A stretch of 64,000 nucleotides of DNA, taken from positions 310,001 through 374,000 of the forward strand of contig NZ_BAABBA010000002.1 in assembly GCF_039537705.1 (NCBI RefSeq). The letters are read 5' to 3'. The notes beneath the pieces are model-generated. The model searched no databases. It was not told where the DNA came from and saw nothing but the letters and a program-made list of their open reading frames with translations. Origin of the DNA: Georgenia daeguensis (GTDB taxonomy: Bacteria; Actinomycetota; Actinomycetes; Actinomycetales; Actinomycetaceae). The position numbers were made by a program, and so were the translations under genes. Within the stretch, counting starts at the first letter, position 1, and each line of letters starts with the position of its first letter. Below, piece after piece: positions 28,227 through 37,081 of the stretch.

Positions 28227-28424
28227 GCCAGGACCGTACGAGCCGGCGCCGGTCCGGCGGCCCGCCGGCCACCGCCCGCTGTGGACCCTCCGGCGTCCGG
28301 CGCGGCTGTGCACTACCGCTGCGCGGGGGACGGGCCTTCTTCCGGTGACCCGTCGGCCTCGGGACGCCGACCTGGCGCCGGGACGCCGTGCTCAGCGCCC
28401 GCCCGGCAGTCCGGGGGTGATCGC

Positions 28425-29321
28425 TCAGAGTGCCGGCGCGACGACGACGCCGAGCACCCCCGGCCCCGCGTGGACGCCGACCACGGCCGTCACCTCGCTG
28501 CGCAGCACGCCGGCGACGAGCGCACCGGTGCCGGCCAGGGCGTCCGCGAGGTCCTCCTCGAGGGCGATAGCCTCGTCGGCGGCGCCGAAGTGGTGGACCG
28601 CCACGCGGACCCGTTGCGCCGGGGGGTGAGGCACGCGCGCCCCGGGGCCGCCGGCGGCCTGCACGGCCCGCTCGAGCACCCGCCGCCGGGCGCGGGCCCG
28701 GCCCCGGACCGTCTCGACGACGACGATCCGCCCGTCCGAGACCCCCAGGACCGGCCGGATGCCGAGCGCCGTCCCCATGAGGGCCGCGCCGGGGCTCATC
28801 CGGCCGCCGTGCTGGAGGAAGGCGAGGTCGGCCACCATGAACAGCACGGTGGACTTGGCCGCTGTCTCCCGGGCGACGGCCACGACCTGCGCCGCTCCCC
28901 CGCCGTCACGGGCAACCTCGGCGGCGGCCACCGCGGCGAGCCCGGTCCCGGCCGCCACGGTGCGGGAGTCGACGACGTGCACGCGGACCCCCTCACCCGC
29001 GAGCGACGCGGCGGCCCGCCGCGCTCCGGCGACCGTCCCGGAGAGGTCGGCCGAGAGGTGGATCGCGACGACGTCCCGCGCGCCGCCGTCGGCCGCCGCC
29101 CGGTAGGTCCGCTCCAGCTCCGCCGTCGAGGGCTGGGAGGTGGTGGCGCGCACCCCCTGGGCCAGCTGTGCGGCCAGGGCGGCGGAGCCCAGCGCGTCGT
29201 CGAGGCGGTCCTGCCCGTCGACGACGACGTGCAGGGGCACCACGGTGATGCCGAGCTCAGCGGCGACCTCCGGTGGCAGGCTGGCCGTCGAGTCCGTGAC
29301 CACCGCGACGCCCGTCCCCAT
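28425..29321 (-). CDS. DegV family fatty-acid-binding protein
   Basis: 298 residues from ATG 29321. N-terminal VAVVTDSTASLPPEVAAELG, then TTSQPSTAEL (loop that holds the fatty-acid head group), HLSADLSGTVAGAR and VVDSRTVAAGTGL. DegV/FakB proteins bind a fatty acid; in Gram-positives they can present it to the kinase FakA, which is not in this window. Upstream of comEA on the same strand; the 198 bp between the two genes shows no RNA or clear site. Length is normal. Confidence 0.9.
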   Translation of the reverse strand: MGTGVAVVTDSTASLPPEVAAELGITVVPLHVVVDGQDRLDDALGSAALAAQLAQGVRATTSQPSTAELERTYRAAADGGARDVVAIHLSADLSGTVAGARRAAASLAGEGVRVHVVDSRTVAAGTGLAAVAAAEVARDGGGAAQVVAVARETAAKSTVLFMVADLAFLQHGGRMSPGAALMGTALGIRPVLGVSDGRIVVVETVRGRARARRRVLERAVQAAGGPGARVPHPPAQRVRVAVHHFGAADEAIALEEDLADALAGTGALVAGVLRSEVTAVVGVHAGPGVLGVVVAPAL

Positions 29322-29425
29322 GCCGTCCACCCTAGGCCCGTCCGGATCGGCGGGCCGCGCACCGCGCCTGCGGCGGTGCCGGCCGGGGCCGGCCGGAGCG
29401 CTCGTCGGCCGCGCCCGCGAGGCGG

Positions 29426-30439
29426 TCAGCTCCGGCGGTAGACGATGTCGCTGACGAGCTGACGCTGCGCCCCGGGCGCGAGCAGCAGCGCCTCGGCGAC
29501 GTCCGGGCGGTTGAACGCGTCTGCCATGAACCCGCACGGCTCGACGGCGAGCGAGGCACGCGGGCCCCGGTGCAGGGTGTCGCCGGTGAACAGGTGCACC
29601 ACCCGGGCCTCGAACGGGTCCTGCTCCACAGTGAGGCTCTCACCCGTGCGCGGCGAGCGGAGCACGGTGGCGACCACGCCGTCGTCGTCGGGGACGAGGT
29701 CGGTGAACGCCTGGTCGAGGGAGGTGCCCGCCAGCGCCAGCCGCACGGGAGAGGCGACACCGGCCAGCGCGGCCTCGCCTGCCAGCGGGAGCTTCGCGTC
29801 GTCGGTCAGGACGCGGGAGCGGGCGGGGACCTCGATCTCCAGGTCGTCGATGGTGGTGTGCCCGGGCAGGCGCAGGTACGGGTGCCAGCCCAGGGCGACG
29901 GGCGCCGGGGCCTGCCCCGTGTTGGTCGCGGTCAGCTCGACGCCGAGCCGCGCCTCCCCCTCCGACCCGATCCCCAGGGCGTAGGAGACGGCGACGTCGA
30001 GGGAGAACGGGTAGCCCGGGTAGTCCTCCGGGCCGACGGTGGTCACCAGCCGCACCGCCAGGTCCGAGTCACGCACGCTGACCTGCGCGCGGGCGAAGCG
30101 CGCGGCGGTGAGCAGGCCGTGGAGGGCCTCGCCGTTCTCGTCGGTGGCGACGGCGTGCTCGACGCCGTCGACCGTGTACCGCCCGCCGCGCAGCCGGTTC
30201 GACCACGGGACCAGGACGGCGTTGCGGTAGCCGTCCTGCTCGGCGAGCTCGGCGGCGGAGGCGTAGCCGTCGAGCAGCTCGACCAGCTCGCCGTCGGCCC
30301 GCGGCGCCTGCCACGAGAGCACGGTGGCCCCGGTCTCCGCCACCACGAGACGGGCGCCGTCGGGGTGGTTGAGCACCCAGGTGCTTGTCCCGTCGAAGGT
30401 GCCGCGCTCGATGCGCGCACGGGCGGTCGTGATCTCCAT
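29426..30439 (-). CDS. Aldose 1-epimerase family protein
   Basis: 337 residues from ATG 30439 after AGGAG at 4 bp. The fold is that of galactose mutarotase: PWSNRLRGGRY (substrate arginine), LHGLLTAARF (histidine), LGWHPYLRLPG (catalytic histidine) and AVEPCGFMADAFN (catalytic glutamate). It interconverts alpha and beta anomers of aldoses. The neighbours (degV, leuS) give no substrate hint. Cytoplasmic. Confidence 0.9.
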   Translation of the reverse strand: MEITTARARIERGTFDGTSTWVLNHPDGARLVVAETGATVLSWQAPRADGELVELLDGYASAAELAEQDGYRNAVLVPWSNRLRGGRYTVDGVEHAVATDENGEALHGLLTAARFARAQVSVRDSDLAVRLVTTVGPEDYPGYPFSLDVAVSYALGIGSEGEARLGVELTATNTGQAPAPVALGWHPYLRLPGHTTIDDLEIEVPARSRVLTDDAKLPLAGEAALAGVASPVRLALAGTSLDQAFTDLVPDDDGVVATVLRSPRTGESLTVEQDPFEARVVHLFTGDTLHRGPRASLAVEPCGFMADAFNRPDVAEALLLAPGAQRQLVSDIVYRRS

Positions 30440-30574
30440 CGTCACTCCTGATCGTCGAGGCTGCTGCGTCTGCGTCCAGGGTGACGGAAGAGGCGCCCCG
30501 TCCGCGGAGGTGTCCACGAACGGCTCACCTGCCGGACGGCCCGGCCGGGCGTGGCGCCTCGGAGCGGCGGAGCG

Positions 30575-33532
30575 TCAGGCGCCGGGGACGATGTTGACCA
30601 GCCCCGGCGCGCGGACGATCACCTTGCGCACGCCACGGTCGCCGAGGGTGCGTCGCACCGCCGGGGACGCGAGGGCCTGCTCGCGCAGCTCGTCCTCGCC
30701 GATCGACGCCGGCACCTCGAGACGGTCGCGGACCTTGCCCGCGACCTGGACCACGCACGTGACGGTGTCCTCCACCAGCAGGGCCGGGTCCGCCGTCGGG
30801 AACGGCTCGTAGGTCAGCGACTCGGGGTGGCCCAGGCGCGACCACAGCTCCTCGGCGATGTGCGGGGCCACCGGGGCCAGCATGAGCACCAGGGGCTCGA
30901 CGGCCTCGCGCGGCACGCGGTCCAGCGAGGTGAGGTGGTTGTTCAGCACGATCATGCGGGCGATGGCGGTGTTGACCCGCATCGCCGACATCTCGGTCTC
31001 CACCTCGTGGGCGGTGCGCGCCACCAGGCGGCGCGTCTCCTCGTCGGCCGGGTCGTCCACGACCGTGGTCTCCCCCGTGCGCTCGTCGACGACGTTGCGC
31101 CACAGCCGCTGCAGGAAGCGCTGGGAGCCGACGACCGCCCGGGTGTCCCAGGGCCGGGAGTCCGCCAGCGGCCCCATCGACATCTCGTAGACCCGGAACG
31201 TGTCGGCGCCGTAGGTGGCGTACATGTCGTCCGGGGTGACGATGTTCTTCAGCGACTTGCCCATCTTCCCGTACTCGCGGAAGACCTCCTGGCCGTTCCA
31301 CGTGTAGGTGGGCTCCGACGAAACACTGCCGTCCGCGGCAGGGACCTCCACGACCTCCTCGGCCGGGACGTACTGGCCGCGGTTGTCGGCGTAGGCGTAG
31401 GCCTGGATGTAGCCCTGGTTGAACAGCTTGTGGAAGGGCTCGGAGCTGGAGATGTGCCCCAGGTCGTGGAGCACCTTGTGCCAGAACCGGGCGTAGAGCA
31501 GGTGCAGGACGGCGTGCTCGACGCCGCCGACGTACAGGTCCGCCCCGCCGGAGACGTTCGCCGGCACCGCGGTGCCGTCCGGCGCCGTGGTCGCCGGGCG
31601 CGGGCCCATCCAGTACCGCTCGACCTCGGGGTCGACGAGGGCCTCGCTGTTGCGCGGGTCCAGGTAGCGCAGCTCGTACCACGAGGACCCCGCCCAGTTG
31701 GGCATGGTGTTGGTGTCGCGGTAGTAGGTCCGGCGCCCCTCGCCGAGGTCCAGCTCGACCTCGACCCACTCTGGCACGCGGCCCAGGGGCGGCTCGGGGC
31801 TGGACGTGGCGTCGTCGGGGTCGAAGGTGCGCGGGGAGTAGTCCGGGACCTCGGGCAGCTCGACCGGCAGCATGGACTCGGGCAGGGCGTGGACGCGGCC
31901 CTCCGCGTCGTAGACGACCGGGAACGGCTCGCCCCAGTAGCGCTGGCGGGAGAACAGCCAGTCGCGCAGGCGGTACGTGGTGGCGCCGCGGCCGACCCCC
32001 TTCGCCTCGAGCCAGGAGATCATCGCGGCCTTCGCGTCCGTCACGTCCAGGCCGTCGAGGGTGAGCTCCTCGCTCGCGGAGTTCACCACCGTGCCGTCGC
32101 CGGTCCAGGCGCCCTCGTGCCCCTCGGGCGGCAGGACGGTGTGGATCACCGGCAGGTCGTAGGCCTGGGCGAACTCGAAGTCGCGCTCGTCGCCGCCGGG
32201 GACGGCCATGATCGCGCCGGTGCCGTAGCCCATCAGGACGTAGTCGGCGACGAACAGCGGGACCTGGGCGCCGTTGACCGGGTTGGTGGCGTAGATGCCG
32301 GTGAAGACGCCGGTCTTGGTGCGCTCGGCGTCCTGCCGCTCGGCGTCGGTCTTGGCGGCGGCGGCGTGCTGGTACCCGCGCACCGCCTCGGCCGGGGTGT
32401 CCGCGCCGCCGGTCCAGGCGTCCCTGGTGCCTGCGGGCCAGGCCGCGGGGATCGCACCGTCCGCCAGCAGCGGGTGCTCCGGGGAGACCACCATGAACGT
32501 CGCACCGAACAGCGTGTCGGGCCGGGTGGTGAAGACGGTGAGTGGCTCCTCCACGCCCGGGACGCGGAAGTCCACGTGCGCGCCGGTCGAGCGGCCGATC
32601 CAGTTGCGCTGCATCGAGCGCACCTTCTCGGGCCAGTCGATCGTGTCGAGGTCGTCGACCAGCCGGTCGGCGTAGGCGGTGATGCGCAGCATCCACTGGC
32701 GCAGGTTCCGCTTGAACACCGGGTAGTTGCCCCGCTCCGAGCGGCCCTCCGCGGTGACCTCCTCGTTGGCCAGGACGGTGCCCAGGCCGGGGCACCAGTT
32801 CACCGGCGCCTCGGAGATGTAGGCCAGGCGCTGGTCGTCGACGACGCGGCGCCGCTCGTCGGCGGACAGGTCCGCCCACGGCCGCCCGTCCGGGGTGGGC
32901 CGTGTGCCGGCCGCCAGCTCGGCCTCCAGCTCTGCGATCGGGCGGGCCCGGCCGGTGCCGCCGTCGGGGCGCGGGGCGTCGGCGTCGTAGAAGGAGTTGA
33001 AGATCTGCAGGAAGATCCACTGGGTCCACCGCACGAACTCGGGGTCCGTGGTGGCGAACGTGCGGCGGTCGTCGTGGGCGAGGCCCAGCCGGCGCAGCTG
33101 GACCCGCATGTTGGCGATGTTCTCCTCGGTGGTGACCCGAGGGTGCTGGCCGGTCTGGACGGCGTACTGCTCGGCCGGCAGGCCGAAGGCGTCGTAGCCC
33201 AGGGCGTGCAGGACGTTGCGGCCCTTCATGCGGTGGTAGCGGCCGACGACGTCGGTGGCGATGTAGCCGAGCGGGTGCCCGACGTGCAGGCCCTTGCCCG
33301 AGGGGTAGGGGAACATGTCGAGGAGGTAGAACTTCTCGGCCGGGACGTTCTCGCCCGCCAGGTCGCCCGAGGGGTTCGCGGCGTGGAACGTGCCGCGCTC
33401 GGCCCAGCGGTCCTGCCAGGCCCGCTCGATCTCGTTCGCGAGCTCGGCGGTGTACCGGTGGCCGGTCGCGTCCTGCGCCTCGTACGTCTTCTCCTCGACC
33501 GCCGCTGTGGCGGCGTCGTCGTGCTTGCTCAT
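30575..33532 (-). CDS. leuS: Leucyl-tRNA synthetase
   Basis: 985 residues from ATG 33532. Class I signatures: HVGHPLGY in place of HIGH (about 96) and KMGKSLKN in place of KMSKS (about 730). Between them lies the CP1 editing domain with TTRPDTLFGATFMVVSPEH and the conserved threonine-rich pocket. The C-terminal anticodon-binding domain is complete. The 147 bp before the gene contain a leader peptide with two leucine codons, a long hairpin and a terminator, so expression is probably controlled by leucyl-tRNA charging. Confidence 0.98.
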   Translation of the reverse strand: MSKHDDAATAAVEEKTYEAQDATGHRYTAELANEIERAWQDRWAERGTFHAANPSGDLAGENVPAEKFYLLDMFPYPSGKGLHVGHPLGYIATDVVGRYHRMKGRNVLHALGYDAFGLPAEQYAVQTGQHPRVTTEENIANMRVQLRRLGLAHDDRRTFATTDPEFVRWTQWIFLQIFNSFYDADAPRPDGGTGRARPIAELEAELAAGTRPTPDGRPWADLSADERRRVVDDQRLAYISEAPVNWCPGLGTVLANEEVTAEGRSERGNYPVFKRNLRQWMLRITAYADRLVDDLDTIDWPEKVRSMQRNWIGRSTGAHVDFRVPGVEEPLTVFTTRPDTLFGATFMVVSPEHPLLADGAIPAAWPAGTRDAWTGGADTPAEAVRGYQHAAAAKTDAERQDAERTKTGVFTGIYATNPVNGAQVPLFVADYVLMGYGTGAIMAVPGGDERDFEFAQAYDLPVIHTVLPPEGHEGAWTGDGTVVNSASEELTLDGLDVTDAKAAMISWLEAKGVGRGATTYRLRDWLFSRQRYWGEPFPVVYDAEGRVHALPESMLPVELPEVPDYSPRTFDPDDATSSPEPPLGRVPEWVEVELDLGEGRRTYYRDTNTMPNWAGSSWYELRYLDPRNSEALVDPEVERYWMGPRPATTAPDGTAVPANVSGGADLYVGGVEHAVLHLLYARFWHKVLHDLGHISSSEPFHKLFNQGYIQAYAYADNRGQYVPAEEVVEVPAADGSVSSEPTYTWNGQEVFREYGKMGKSLKNIVTPDDMYATYGADTFRVYEMSMGPLADSRPWDTRAVVGSQRFLQRLWRNVVDERTGETTVVDDPADEETRRLVARTAHEVETEMSAMRVNTAIARMIVLNNHLTSLDRVPREAVEPLVLMLAPVAPHIAEELWSRLGHPESLTYEPFPTADPALLVEDTVTCVVQVAGKVRDRLEVPASIGEDELREQALASPAVRRTLGDRGVRKVIVRAPGLVNIVPGA

Positions 33533-33579
33533 GGTTCGTTCCTCGTCCCGGGTGTGGCGGTGGCTCCTGACACAAGAAA

Positions 33580-33598
33580 ACCTCCCGTGCAGGGAGGT
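33580..33598 (-). terminator. Attenuator terminator before leuS
   Basis: On the minus strand ACCTCCC-TGCAC-GGGAGGT followed by TTTCTTG: a 7-bp stem, 5-base loop and T-rich tail, about 48 bp before the leuS start and downstream of a leader peptide. Position and shape are those of a transcription attenuator. Confidence 0.8.
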
Positions 33599-33599
33599 G

Positions 33600-33654
33600 A
33601 GCCGCGCTGGTGCGGCGCCCGGCGGAGCGGGCACCCGCTGGTGTCAGCGCGGCT
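33600..33654 (-). promoter_or_regulatory. Leader hairpin of leuS attenuator
   Basis: AGCCGCGCTG (33654-33645, minus strand) pairs perfectly with CAGCGCGGCT (33609-33600); an inner GGTGC/GCACC pair can extend it. Its first arm contains the stop codon of the leader peptide, and it ends one base before the terminator stem. I could not identify a convincing antiterminator that uses a terminator arm. Confidence 0.65.
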
Positions 33655-33679
33655 GGGTAAGGAGCACCACGGCCGTCAT
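33644..33679 (-). CDS. leuS leader peptide MTAVVLLTQPR
   Basis: An 11-codon frame, ATG 33679 to TGA 33644. It carries adjacent Leu codons CTC-CTT preceded by two Val codons. CTT is rare in this GC-rich genome, as suits a sensing codon. There is no ribosome binding site, but a TAGCCT -10 box places the transcript start at about the A of the ATG, so translation is probably leaderless. Ribosome stalling at the Leu codons would alter the following hairpins. Leader-peptide attenuators before leuS have been predicted in some Streptomyces. Confidence 0.65.
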   Translation of the reverse strand: MTAVVLLTQPR

Positions 33680-33686
33680 GCGGTAC

Positions 33687-33692
33687 AGGCTA
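33687..33692 (-). promoter_or_regulatory. -10 box for leuS leader transcript
   Basis: TAGCCT on the minus strand fits the actinobacterial TANNNT -10. The start point 7-8 bp on is the ATG of the leader peptide. No good -35 is seen at 17-18 bp. Confidence 0.45.
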
Positions 33693-33799
33693 TCGCAGGC
33701 CGGGTGCCCGCCCTCGACGGGCGGGGGCGGGCGGGCCTCCCTAGGGTGACGGCAACACCCGAAACCAGTCGGCCGAGCAGGCCGGGAAGGAGCGCGACC

Positions 33800-34303
33800 A
33801 TGGCGCCCAAGCCGCTCAAGATCCAGGAGACCAGCCTCCAGGAGGCTCTCGTCGACCTCGTCGACCTCTCGCTGCAGGGCAAGCAGGCCCACTGGAACAT
33901 CCACGGACGCCACTTCCGCTCGGTGCACCTGCACCTGGACGAGATCATCGCCGAGGCCCGCCTCGCGGCCGACGAGGTGGCCGAGCGGCTCGCCACGGTC
34001 GGCGGCACCCCGGACGCCCGGGCGGCCACCGTGGCGAAGAGCTCGGGCCTCGACGAGCTCGAGGCCGGCCCGCTCCCTGCCGACGAGGTGGTCCGCCTGT
34101 TCGAGGAGCGCCTGATGGCCGCCTCCGAGCGCATCAAGGGCCACCTGGACGACCTCGAGGAGAAGGACCACCTGAGCGCCGACCTCCTCATCGGGGTGGC
34201 GACCAAGCTCGAGAAGCAGGCCTGGATGCTCCGCGCCAGCGCGGAGGACGCGCGCAGCACCGGCGCCGCCACGAGCGGCACGAAGGCTCGCAAGAGCGCC
34301 TGA
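33800..34303 (+). CDS. dps: Dps-family DNA-binding ferritin
   Basis: 167 residues from ATG 33800 after GGAAGGAG. Ferroxidase residues are in KQAHWNIHGRHFRSVHLHLD (29-48) and the LDEII that follows. Dps forms a 12-subunit shell that oxidises and stores iron and, in many species, coats DNA under stress. The C-terminal tail is lysine- and arginine-bearing (GTKARKSA), a possible DNA contact. It is divergent from the leuS leader and ends in a strong terminator. Confidence 0.93.
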   Translation: MAPKPLKIQETSLQEALVDLVDLSLQGKQAHWNIHGRHFRSVHLHLDEIIAEARLAADEVAERLATVGGTPDARAATVAKSSGLDELEAGPLPADEVVRLFEERLMAASERIKGHLDDLEEKDHLSADLLIGVATKLEKQAWMLRASAEDARSTGAATSGTKARKSA

Positions 34304-34316
34304 GCCGTCGCTGCCT

Positions 34317-34347
34317 GACGGTGCCCGGCGGGTGGCCGGGCACCGTC
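34317..34347 (+). terminator. dps terminator
   Basis: Perfect 13-bp stem: GACGGTGCCCGGC (34317-34329) pairs with 34335-34347 across a 5-base loop. It begins 13 bp after the dps stop. No T-tract follows. Confidence 0.85.
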
Positions 34348-34428
34348 ACGCCGTCCGTCCCCGAGCCGGGCCGGTGGCGCGCACCGTCCAGCTCGGGCGG
34401 ACCGGCTCCGCTCGTCGATCTGCGGCTG

Positions 34429-34887
34429 TCAGGGTCGGTACTGGCGCAGTCTGGCCGTCAGGTCGGTGAGCGTGGCGAGCTCGTCGGGCGTGAGCGCCCC
34501 GCCGACGTGGCGCTCGATGCTGCGGACGTGCCGCCGTCCGATCTGCCGCTGCATCGCCCGCCCCTCCTCGGTGAGGACGACGACGGTCCCGCGGGCGTCG
34601 TCGGGCGCGGGCTCCCGCGCGACGAGACCACGCGCCTCGAGGCGCTCCACCATCCGGCTCAGGCTTGGCTGGCTGATGAAGACCGCGTCGTTGAGCTCAC
34701 GGAGCCGCAGCCGGCTGCCGTCGGCCCGGCTGAGGGTGAAGAGCACGTCGTACTCCCGCGCCCGCAGCGGCGCGAAGTCGCCGTTCGACTCGAACCTGCG
34801 CATGAGGTTGGACTGGGCACGGAACAGCGACTCCCATGCCTCGGCCGCCGCGCGCGTACCCGGTCCGTGCGTGGTCTCCCGCGTCAC
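34429..34887 (-). CDS. MarR-family regulator
   Basis: 152 residues from GTG 34887 with GGGGAGGGG upstream. Winged helix-turn-helix: REYDVLFTLSRADGSRLRLRELND, then ISQPSLSRMVERLEARGLV (recognition helix) and the wing REPAPDDARGTVVVLT. Such proteins bind DNA as dimers and usually sense small phenolic or lipophilic compounds. It converges on dps and lies upstream of no obvious target; the TRAP genes behind it are on the same strand but start far away. Target unknown. Confidence 0.9.
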   Translation of the reverse strand: MTRETTHGPGTRAAAEAWESLFRAQSNLMRRFESNGDFAPLRAREYDVLFTLSRADGSRLRLRELNDAVFISQPSLSRMVERLEARGLVAREPAPDDARGTVVVLTEEGRAMQRQIGRRHVRSIERHVGGALTPDELATLTDLTARLRQYRP

Positions 34888-34948
34888 GTCGCCCCTCCCC
34901 CATGCGTTTTCGTCATCCTAGGACCGGAGGGCACCCACCACGGCGAAC

Positions 34949-34989
34949 GCCGGGCCGGCGAACGCTGCTGGAGCGTCCGCCGGCCCGGC
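34949..34989 (-). terminator. Hairpin after the TRAP operon
   Basis: GCCGGGCCGGCG (34949-34960) pairs with CGCCGGCCCGGC (34978-34989), and the loop bases AACGCT/AGCGT extend the fold. It starts 24 bp after the dctM stop on the minus strand. No T-tract. Confidence 0.7.
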
Positions 34990-35012
34990 GCCGGTGCTGT
35001 TCTGCGGGTCGC

Positions 35013-36323
35013 CTACGGGTTGACGAGCCCTGTCACGGTCGGCAGCCACATGGACAGCTGCGGGACGAACGCGACGATGAAGAGCGCGGCGGTGAGCGCC
35101 CAGAAGAACGGCATGACCTTGTTGATCATGGGCTCGATCCGGACCTTCGCCACTCTCGCGGCCACGAAGAGGTTGTTTCCCACGGGCGGCGAGATGTTTC
35201 CGAGGCACATGTTGAAGACCATCATCGCGCCGAAGTGGATCGGGCTGATCCCGAGCTCCGTGACAACCGGCAGGAAGATCGGCGTGAAGATCAGGATGGC
35301 CGGCGTCGGGTCCATCACCGTGCCCGCCAGCAGCAGGATGATCATGATGATGACCACGATGAGGAACTTGTTGTCGGTCAGGCCGAGGAGCGAGTCCGCG
35401 ACGAGCTCCGGCAGCCGGGCGAAGGACAGGACCCAGGCGAGGATGCTTGAGACCCCGATGAGCAGCATCACGATCGCCGTGGTCTTGGCCGCCTCGAGGA
35501 CGATCGAGGGCAGTTCACGCACCGGCAGGGTCCGCTGGAGGAGCCCAAGGACGAGCGAGTAGAGCACCGCGATGACGGCGGACTCCGTCGCCGTGAAGTA
35601 GCCGGCGAGGATGCCGCCGATGACGATCACGATCATCAGCAGCGACGGGATCGCACGCAGGAACACGATCCCCGCCTGCTTGGCGGTCGGGCGCGTGGCG
35701 GCCTTCAGCTCCGGGTGCTTGCGCGCGTAGATCGCGACCATGACGACGCAGACCAGCGCCCAGAGCAGACCCGGGCCGACGCCCGCCATGAACAGGGCGG
35801 CGATCGAGGTGCTCGACACCAGCGAGTAGACGATGAACGTGTTGCTCGGCGGGATCAGCATGCCCGCGGGCGAGGCGACGGCGTTGACCGCGGACGAGAA
35901 GTGCGGGTCGTAGCCGGCCTTGCGCATCGTCGGCGAGAGCACGGAGCCGACGGCGGCGGCAGAGGCGACCGAGGCGCCGGAGACGGCGCCGAACATCGCG
36001 TTGGCCACGACCGTGGTCTGGGCCAGCGACGCCGGCAGGCGGCCGGCGACGACCAGGGCCAGATCGATCAGTCGGGTGGCGATCCCGCCGTTGTTCATCA
36101 GACCGCCGGCGAGGATGAAGAACGGGATCGCCAGGAGCGCGAAGGAGTTGCTGCCGGTGAAGAGGCGCTGGGCCGAGGTGAGGGCTGCGCCGTCCCAGCC
36201 GAGCAGGACGACGATGGCCAGGGCGGACGGCAGCCCCATCGAGATCGCCACCGGGACGCTGAGCGCGATGCCGAGGACCATGCCGCCGAGCAGGATGATG
36301 GTTGCGAGAATCACGGGTTCCAT
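35013..36323 (-). CDS. dctM: TRAP transporter large permease DctM
   Basis: 436 residues from ATG 36323. About 12 hydrophobic helices; signatures LAIPFFILAGGLMN, AVSGASVASAAAVGSV, SPAGMLIPPSNTFIVY and LGNISPPVGNN are those of the DctM/SiaM large subunit. It forms the sodium-driven channel that takes substrate from the DctP binding protein. It is the last gene of dctPQM, 7 bp after dctQ. With glucuronate isomerase and fructuronate reductase next door, the likely substrate is a hexuronate; this rests on context. Confidence 0.93.
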   Translation of the reverse strand: MEPVILATIILLGGMVLGIALSVPVAISMGLPSALAIVVLLGWDGAALTSAQRLFTGSNSFALLAIPFFILAGGLMNNGGIATRLIDLALVVAGRLPASLAQTTVVANAMFGAVSGASVASAAAVGSVLSPTMRKAGYDPHFSSAVNAVASPAGMLIPPSNTFIVYSLVSSTSIAALFMAGVGPGLLWALVCVVMVAIYARKHPELKAATRPTAKQAGIVFLRAIPSLLMIVIVIGGILAGYFTATESAVIAVLYSLVLGLLQRTLPVRELPSIVLEAAKTTAIVMLLIGVSSILAWVLSFARLPELVADSLLGLTDNKFLIVVIIMIILLLAGTVMDPTPAILIFTPIFLPVVTELGISPIHFGAMMVFNMCLGNISPPVGNNLFVAARVAKVRIEPMINKVMPFFWALTAALFIVAFVPQLSMWLPTVTGLVNP

Positions 36324-36330
36324 GGCGGCC

Positions 36331-36945
36331 TCAGATTCCTTGGTTGTTCTCGTCGACGTCCGGCAGCGGCTCTTCCGTGCCGGCGAACATGCCCACGATG
36401 TGTGAGACGGAGAACAGGGTGATCAACGCGCCCGCGATCGGCAGGACCAGGTAGATCTGGCCGACTGTCACGGGCATCGTCGAGATGTTCTGGTTCCACG
36501 CGTTGAGCGCGACTTCGTAGCCGCCGAAGATCATGACGTACACGGCGAAGAAGATGATCATCGCCTCGACGAAGACGGCGACGACCCGCTGGAGCGGCTC
36601 GCTGAACCTGGCGACGAGGACCTCGACGGCGATGTGCCCCCGCTCGGAGAACACCAGCGCCGCGCCGAGCAGGGCCAGGACGACGAACAGGTAACGGGCC
36701 GACTCCTCCGTCCAGGACGCCGGCGAGCTCAGGACCTGCCGGGAGAAGACCTGCCACGAGACCACGAACACCAGCACGGCGAAGATGACGACGCAGACGA
36801 CGATGAGAATCCGGTCGATCAACTTCCTGACTGCCTCGAGGCCCGCGACGATCGGCCCCCCGGTGGGTCGCCGCCTGGCGGCCACCCCCTGCCCGGGGTC
36901 GACGGCCTCGCCGTCCCCGGGTTCTACCGCGCTCTTGCTACTCAT
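36331..36945 (-). CDS. dctQ: TRAP transporter small permease DctQ
   Basis: 204 residues from ATG 36945. After about 40 disordered residues come four hydrophobic helices with the DctQ features RQVLSSPASWTEESARYLFV and ERGHIAVEVLVARFSEPLQR. The small subunit pairs with DctM to make the transporter. It sits between dctP and dctM with short gaps (136 bp and 7 bp) and is cotranscribed. Confidence 0.9.
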   Translation of the reverse strand: MSSKSAVEPGDGEAVDPGQGVAARRRPTGGPIVAGLEAVRKLIDRILIVVCVVIFAVLVFVVSWQVFSRQVLSSPASWTEESARYLFVVLALLGAALVFSERGHIAVEVLVARFSEPLQRVVAVFVEAMIIFFAVYVMIFGGYEVALNAWNQNISTMPVTVGQIYLVLPIAGALITLFSVSHIVGMFAGTEEPLPDVDENNQGI

Positions 36946-37081
36946 GTGTTCCTCCGCTGTCCGGCGCAGCGTGAGCTGCTACCTGCTGTCATCTGCCGCG
37001 CTCCTGCGTTCGCAGTGGCAGCGAGAAGCGACGGGGAGGCGCGCCGCACCGCTGCGTGGTGCGCCTCCCCGCCGCCCGTGG

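Noticed and set aside
34321..35562. 413-codon plus-strand frame opposite marR and dctM
   Set aside because: It runs against two clear genes and across the dctPQM hairpin, with no start signal or family pattern.
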